Positions 14,425 through 18,919 of a stretch of 18,919 bases of DNA are shown here, in pieces. Below the pieces are notes generated by a model that made no database searches, was not told the origin of the DNA, and saw only the letters and a program-made list of their open reading frames with translations. Source of the DNA: CAYMKE01 sp964345135 (GTDB taxonomy: Bacteria > Bacteroidota > Bacteroidia > Bacteroidales > JBBRXJ01); NCBI GenBank assembly GCA_964345135.1, contig CAYFQI010000018.1:1-18919 (forward strand), read 5' to 3'. Positions within the stretch are counted from its first letter, which is position 1. Each line of letters begins with the position of its first letter. The position numbers and the translations under genes are program-made.

Positions 14425-17400
14425 TTACCTGTTAAAATATTTATTCTTTATAATCTGTATGGTGTCAGACGCCCCCATCATTTTACGTATAACCCTGAAA
14501 TATAGCATGATAAACAACACTCCCGACAACAACCATATTACCACGAGATTTACCCAAAACGTATCATAATAAAAACCAAAAAGTTTTTTACGTGGCGCAT
14601 AAAAATGTGATTTAATAAAATTATGCCGTGGTTCTAAAAACACGGGATCAATTTTTTGATACAAGCGGTTATCATATTCAATGATGCGTTGCATTTCATT
14701 GCTATTTGTTACAAAATCAGCAAGTTGTTTGTTATGGTAATCCCTTTTTAATTTCAAAAATTTTTCCCGCCCGTTTTCCTTTTCGTGAAATGCGGAAATA
14801 ACATCATCTTTTTTGCGGTTTGCCTTATTGTATAATGCAATATAATACGTGTTAAGCAAATCAAGATATGCATATATTTCATCTACTACTTCTTCTGTCA
14901 TTTTTTCAAAAGACACTTGATCCAAATAATTGAATTTGAATTTAGGGTTTTCATCCATCTCTTCCTGTATTTCAGTTTTTACTAACTTTAAACCTTTGCT
15001 AATCTCTGATTTATATTCGGGTTGATCATGTTTTCTTTCATAAAGTCCAATTTTATTTTTCAATACCGGTATCCAGTATTGTTTTTTAAATTCAGCTTCG
15101 GACATGGCTTTTTCGAATGGATAGAACATTTTTTCATATTCATTTTCTTTGAATTGATGAACTGCCAATGCTTCATAGGCCCAACGTGCAGTTATTATTT
15201 CTCCATAAAAAGGAATTTTATTTGGAGAAGATATCATCGGATTCAATTCATCATATTTCACGATGACTCCGCTTAAAAGCAGTTGTGGAATCACTAAGAA
15301 AGGAATTAATATGTATATTGTAACAACAGTTTTAAATGTATCAGATATTAAAAGTCCCATAATATTAGAAGAAACCCACGCACTGAACAATATTAGCCAA
15401 TATTCAAAAAACATCCCCTTGATTTCAACAATACTGTTTGCAACCAGTACAAATGTAAATGCCTGGATAGCAGATATAATAATTTGAACACCTGCTTTTG
15501 AGAATAAATAACTTCCCCAGCTTAAATTCAGAAATGCTTCCCGTTGCAATATTTTCCGGTCACGTATAATCTCTTCTGCACTCACGGTAAGTCCTATAAA
15601 TATTGCTACAATGACCGACATGAAAATAAATACAGGAATATTGTTATTGCTCAATAATGTATATCCAGTTTCGCTGGTGACTTTATAATATTTAACAATA
15701 AATGAAAGTAAAAACGCCAGTATAGGAGGCTCTAAAAAATTAATGAATAAATATTGGGTGTTCGTGAGTTTAGATAAAACATCTCTTTTCGCATATAGTG
15801 CAAATTGTTTCAGTTTATTTGGAATCTTAAAATTGATCTTTGGAATATAATCGGGGTTTTCAATTTTTTTCTGGTTGTTTTCATTCTTTTCTTTGTGCTC
15901 GTTAAAATACCTGTACCATTCTTTTGGTGCAATTTTTCGTTGTTGCGTGAGGTTCCCGTATTCATCCACTACATTGGCTTCAACAATGTTGAATACCTGT
16001 TCGGGATTTACATTTCCGCAGCAATGGCATTCGCTTTCACTCCAGTTCGCATGGTGTACCTGGGATTTAAAGTAAATCATTGATTCAATGGGGTCTCCGT
16101 TATAGATCAAATATCCTCCCGTGTCCATGATCAGCAACCTGTCAAACATTTTAAAGATATCTGAAGAAGGTTGATGAATGACAACAAAAATAAGCTTTCC
16201 TTTAAGTGAAAGCTCTTTTACAAGGTCCATTAGGTTTTCTGAATCCCTTGAAGAAAGTCCTGACGTGGGTTCGTCAAGAAACAGTATGGATGGTTCCCTG
16301 ATCAGCTCCAATGCAATGTTTAATCGTTTACGTTGCCCGCCGCTGATTTTTTTATTCAACGGGGTGCCCACCTGAAGGTCTTTAATTTCAAATAACCCTA
16401 AATTGCGTAGCGTGTTTTCTACTGTAGAAACAATCTGTTCTTCTGTATAATCATCAAAACAGAGTTTCGCATTATAATAGAGGTTCTGAAAAACCGTCAA
16501 TTCCTCGATCAGGAGGTCATCTTGTGGAACATAACCAATTAATCCTTCCAGGTTATCATCTTCCTGGTCATTCAAATCATAGCCGTTTATCAATATTTTA
16601 CCTTCAGAAGGTTTATATGTTCCATTTAGGACATTGAGCAATGTCGTTTTACCGGAACCGCTTGCTCCCATGATCCCGACCAGTCTACCAGATTCTTCAG
16701 AAAAATTGATATCATAAAAACCAACGCCCCCATCTTTAAATCGGTAAAGAATATTATCTACCTGGTATACAATTTTTGAAGTGATTTTATCTTCTATAAA
16801 ACTACCAACAACATCGCTGTAATAAATAGGCCTGACACGGCTGTTTCGAATAGATGTTCCGGTTTTAAAGACAAAGACTTTATCATGTTCCAGCAACTGG
16901 CTGTTGAGATACATCTCATTCCCGCCAATGTACCTGATAAGATAAATATTGGCCTGGTCAATGTTGATAACACGGATTTGTCCGGCTAAATTTTCAGAAT
17001 AGATATGTTTGGCTTTTTGGGTCGAAAAATCCTTCTCTGAATTAATGATTAAAATGTTCTCTGAATCAGGTATGCGTTCAAACGGGTATAATACAAATTG
17101 CTTAATCTGCTCAAAATGTTCTTTTGAGATAAAAAATGTATCCGCTACTGTTGCAATAAATTCTTCTTCCTGTGCTGTTATATTTTCTTCTTCATCATCA
17201 GATTTAACATATTCAAGCAATTGAACTAAAACGACTATTTTTTGTTGCTGTGTTAATTCTTCATTAATTTCCGTGCATATTTTCAAGACTCTGACAGAAC
17301 TGAGCGGAATAACTCTTTTTCCTTTTTCTCTTTGTTTAGCCTGGTGTTTTGTATAGTAGTTTTCAAATATTTTAAGATATTCATTCACCAGATCTTCATT

Positions 17401-17514
17401 GATCTGTTTTGCAAGAAATGAATGTACAATTGATTTCTTATCCTTCAGGTTACTTTCAGGTTCTGCAATTATTGCAAATAATTGCATTAGTGCCTTTAAG
17501 ATTTTTTCACTCAT
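14425..17514 (-). CDS. ABCG-like ATPase/permease fusion with TerB-like N-terminal domain
   Basis: A 1029-residue inner-membrane half-transporter, likely an exporter working as a dimer; the substrate is unknown. Residues about 80-145 resemble a TerB-like helical domain (EELTQQQKIVVLVQLLEYV, then AQEEEFIATVADTFFIS). Residues about 150-245 form a beta-rich region I cannot name. The ATPase has Walker A GASGSGKT (283-290), Q331, the signature ISGGQRKRLNIA (390-401), Walker B ILFLDEPTSGL (410-420) and H447. A cysteine cluster C496-H-C-C499 follows. The ABC-2 membrane part has helices near 590-608, 625-645, 672-695, 705-723, 730-750 and 985-1005. A charged insert of about 230 residues sits between helices 5 and 6, far longer than in typical ABCG proteins. 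The ATG at 17514 overlaps the stop of a small upstream ORF. The EEP gene lies upstream on the same strand. Confidence 0.88.
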   Translation of the reverse strand: MSEKILKALMQLFAIIAEPESNLKDKKSIVHSFLAKQINEDLVNEYLKIFENYYTKHQAKQREKGKRVIPLSSVRVLKICTEINEELTQQQKIVVLVQLLEYVKSDDEEENITAQEEEFIATVADTFFISKEHFEQIKQFVLYPFERIPDSENILIINSEKDFSTQKAKHIYSENLAGQIRVINIDQANIYLIRYIGGNEMYLNSQLLEHDKVFVFKTGTSIRNSRVRPIYYSDVVGSFIEDKITSKIVYQVDNILYRFKDGGVGFYDINFSEESGRLVGIMGASGSGKTTLLNVLNGTYKPSEGKILINGYDLNDQEDDNLEGLIGYVPQDDLLIEELTVFQNLYYNAKLCFDDYTEEQIVSTVENTLRNLGLFEIKDLQVGTPLNKKISGGQRKRLNIALELIREPSILFLDEPTSGLSSRDSENLMDLVKELSLKGKLIFVVIHQPSSDIFKMFDRLLIMDTGGYLIYNGDPIESMIYFKSQVHHANWSESECHCCGNVNPEQVFNIVEANVVDEYGNLTQQRKIAPKEWYRYFNEHKEKNENNQKKIENPDYIPKINFKIPNKLKQFALYAKRDVLSKLTNTQYLFINFLEPPILAFLLSFIVKYYKVTSETGYTLLSNNNIPVFIFMSVIVAIFIGLTVSAEEIIRDRKILQREAFLNLSWGSYLFSKAGVQIIISAIQAFTFVLVANSIVEIKGMFFEYWLILFSAWVSSNIMGLLISDTFKTVVTIYILIPFLVIPQLLLSGVIVKYDELNPMISSPNKIPFYGEIITARWAYEALAVHQFKENEYEKMFYPFEKAMSEAEFKKQYWIPVLKNKIGLYERKHDQPEYKSEISKGLKLVKTEIQEEMDENPKFKFNYLDQVSFEKMTEEVVDEIYAYLDLLNTYYIALYNKANRKKDDVISAFHEKENGREKFLKLKRDYHNKQLADFVTNSNEMQRIIEYDNRLYQKIDPVFLEPRHNFIKSHFYAPRKKLFGFYYDTFWVNLVVIWLLSGVLFIMLYFRVIRKMMGASDTIQIIKNKYFNR

Positions 17515-17612
17515 CTTTTAGTTCGTATTAACTTTTTTTTTACAATCATCCAAGCCAAAAAATATCTATTCGTTTTTTTTAATAAAGACAGCGTGCCTAT
17601 ATTCATGTTCAT
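17511..17612 (-). CDS. Possible 33-residue basic leader ORF overlapping the ABCG-like gene start
   Basis: An ATG at 17612 opens 33 codons ending in TGA at 17513-17511, which overlaps the next gene's ATG (17514-17512) as ATGA. A purine-rich AGGGGG sits six bases before the start, an unusually strong Shine-Dalgarno-like motif for this window. The peptide begins MNMNIGTLSLLKK. It has nine Lys/Arg residues, no acidic residue, and a short hydrophobic stretch (YFLAWMIV). The overlap suggests translational coupling to the transporter. Against it: many Lys codons come from A-runs in AT-rich DNA, and I recognise no family. Confidence 0.35.
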   Translation of the reverse strand: MNMNIGTLSLLKKTNRYFLAWMIVKKKLIRTKR

Positions 17613-17760
17613 GGTTTTCCCCCTGTTATGTATACATTTTGCGATCAATCTGCAAAACATATTAAAAATTATGCTAATATACTAAAATTGTATTTATTAA
17701 CACTAAAATTTCAATAACAATTGATTAATATCATCATTGATTTTGTTTTTTGTTTTACAA

Positions 17761-18795
17761 TTAAAATACTGAAAGAACAAATGACGCTACAACCGGATGA
17801 TGATCTGAATATTTAAAACCTAAATCAATTGTTTGTACATGCATTATTTCTACATTGGGTGAGGTCAGGAAAAAATCCAAAACAGATGTTTTGGTGTAGA
17901 TTTTATCAAAGGAAGTTTTCAGGCTTCTGTTTGTTGGTATACCAGAATCATAAGCCCATTTCCATTCATCAGGAAAATAATTTTCAGGAACGTGTTGCAG
18001 ATTTGTTTCCTTCAGGTAGTTTTTAAAATTTGATTGAATACCCGGTGGAGACTGGTTCCAATCTCCACCTATTATAATGTAATGGCCTTTGTTGTACATT
18101 TCATATGTATAATTTTTAATGTATTCCATCTCTTGCTTTTTAAGTACCCCCTGATCAAAAGCAGAAAGATGTGTATTGATGATAATTAATTCTTTTTTGT
18201 TTGTAAGCTTATAATGACTGGCCAACATGCATCGTTGCGGCATAAATAAGCGTTTAGGCCATGGATATTTCCCGGGAAGATTATGTCGTACTACCGTTGA
18301 GGGCATATTGCGGCTTAATGTCAACAAACCCGAATTGACTCTCCCTAATGGTTTCCCCAAGGGAAGCGGAACATACCAGGTTTTATAATTCATGGCAAAA
18401 GCGCTATAGTATTCCAAAAATCTTTTGCTTAACATATTTACCTGATTCGTGTAACGTGATCTTTTTGAATTTTTATCAATTTCCTGCAACAGGTATATAT
18501 CTTTTTTTTGATCGCAGAGAAACGAAATAATATTGTTCATATTTTCATGTACACGTTTCTTGGAAGTCCTGACCTGTTCTCCCCCATCATAAAAAAAATC
18601 CATTGTTTCATCTAACCCGGCATACCCAATATTCCATGACATTACATGAATTGTGTCAATCGAGGAAACATGGTTTCCCGGGCTTTTGAAAATAATTTCT
18701 TCCCGTGCATAATCACTTTTATAAAAAGATAATATGATAATAAAAACGAGCAATACAAAAAGAATTCCTGCTAATAAGAATCCGGCTGTTTTCAT
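17761..18795 (-). CDS. Membrane-anchored endonuclease/exonuclease/phosphatase-family protein
   Basis: A 344-residue protein with one N-terminal hydrophobic segment (about 5-24) that is either a membrane anchor or an uncleaved signal, placing the catalytic domain outside the cytoplasm. The EEP (DNase I-like) fold is shown by the ordered active-site motifs: MSWNIGYAG (N55), YLLQEID (E105), INTHLSAFD (H209), IIGGDWNQSP (D245, N247), LDFFLTS (D307) and YSDHHPVVASF (D331, H332). These bind Mg2+ and cleave a phosphodiester or phosphate ester. The family includes nucleases, sphingomyelinases and inositol phosphatases, and the substrate cannot be told from sequence. It lies upstream of the ABCG-like gene on the same strand with a 246-base gap. 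No TAnnTTTG box is visible in the 124 bases upstream, which hold a tandem repeat. Confidence 0.88.
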   Translation of the reverse strand: MKTAGFLLAGILFVLLVFIIILSFYKSDYAREEIIFKSPGNHVSSIDTIHVMSWNIGYAGLDETMDFFYDGGEQVRTSKKRVHENMNNIISFLCDQKKDIYLLQEIDKNSKRSRYTNQVNMLSKRFLEYYSAFAMNYKTWYVPLPLGKPLGRVNSGLLTLSRNMPSTVVRHNLPGKYPWPKRLFMPQRCMLASHYKLTNKKELIIINTHLSAFDQGVLKKQEMEYIKNYTYEMYNKGHYIIIGGDWNQSPPGIQSNFKNYLKETNLQHVPENYFPDEWKWAYDSGIPTNRSLKTSFDKIYTKTSVLDFFLTSPNVEIMHVQTIDLGFKYSDHHPVVASFVLSVF

Positions 18796-18809
18796 CTGTT
18801 TATTTTTTT

Positions 18810-18849
18810 AAGTTTCTAAGTTTTTAAGTTTTTAAGTTTCTAAGTTTCT
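18810..18849. repeat. Five tandem copies of an 8-bp repeat
   Basis: Five consecutive octamers AAGTTTYT (as TTTCT, TTTTT, TTTTT, TTTCT, TTTCT variants after AAG) begin 15 bases upstream of the EEP start codon. Read toward that gene they are ARAAACTT units. The position is 5' leader or promoter, where copy-number change could alter expression. Confidence 0.85.
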
Positions 18850-18884
18850 AAGTTAATTGAGTTGATTAAGTTAATTGAGTTATT
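18850..18884. repeat. Two degenerate 17-18-bp repeats flanking the octamers
   Basis: AAGTTAATTGAGTT occurs at 18850-18863 and again at 18868-18881, each followed by a similar ATT-containing tail. Both begin with the same AAGTT as the octamers and probably arose from the same slippage-prone tract. Confidence 0.7.
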
Positions 18885-18919
18885 GAGTCGACGTATGAAC
18901 AGGAAGAGAAGCGAGCAGC

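Noticed and set aside
17515..17760. Promoter for the ABCG-like gene
   Set aside because: TA-rich sequences with TTTG are present on the minus strand, but spacing inside the box is off by one base in each case, so none was annotated.
18895..18919. Start of a plus-strand gene (ATG at 18895) at the right edge
   Set aside because: Only eight codons are in the window, with no promoter or ribosome-binding motif, so nothing supports a gene.

Overview
The window looks like chromosomal DNA of a Bacteroidota (Bacteroidetes) bacterium. Reasons: base composition is AT-rich; Shine-Dalgarno motifs are almost absent; several upstream regions carry the phylum's -7 promoter box TAnnTTTG; IleRS is of the IleRS2 type; a GldA-type ABC ATPase is present; and a TraR/DksA-family gene lies between ileS and lspA. 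No phage, IS element, CRISPR array, tRNA or rRNA was recognised.

Layout. Positions 1-4752, minus strand, hold a housekeeping block: ileS, then a DksA-like regulator, then lspA as a probable operon, followed by rpsT (cut by the left edge) with its own promoter. Positions 4982-5893, minus, hold gldA, divergent from a secreted TPR protein (6055-7035, plus) that ends at a clear intrinsic terminator. A roughly 300-base leader then precedes a full-length cobalamin-dependent methionine synthase, metH (7337-10996, plus). A compact, structured, relatively GC-rich stretch separates metH from a convergent STAS-domain anti-sigma-factor antagonist (11214-11555, minus). Next on the minus strand is hldD (11749-12714), for the heptose precursor of LPS inner core. 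It is divergent from a secreted von Willebrand A protein (12916-14262, plus). The right side holds a large ABCG-like half-transporter with unusual extensions (14425-17514, minus) and a membrane-anchored endonuclease/exonuclease/phosphatase-family protein (17761-18795, minus). An 8-bp tandem repeat sits directly upstream of the latter.

How the genes fit together. The left block serves translation and lipoprotein maturation (IleRS, S20, LspA). metH is methyl-group and methionine metabolism. hldD, the VWA protein, the TPR protein, GldA and the ABCG-like protein all concern the cell envelope, but nothing in the sequence shows that they form one system. No clearly new multi-gene system is visible. 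The best leads are the swapped GXHH signature in IleRS, the architecture of the ABCG-like protein with a possible small basic ORF overlapping its start, several operator-like dyads in intergenic DNA, and the octamer repeat upstream of the phosphatase-like gene.
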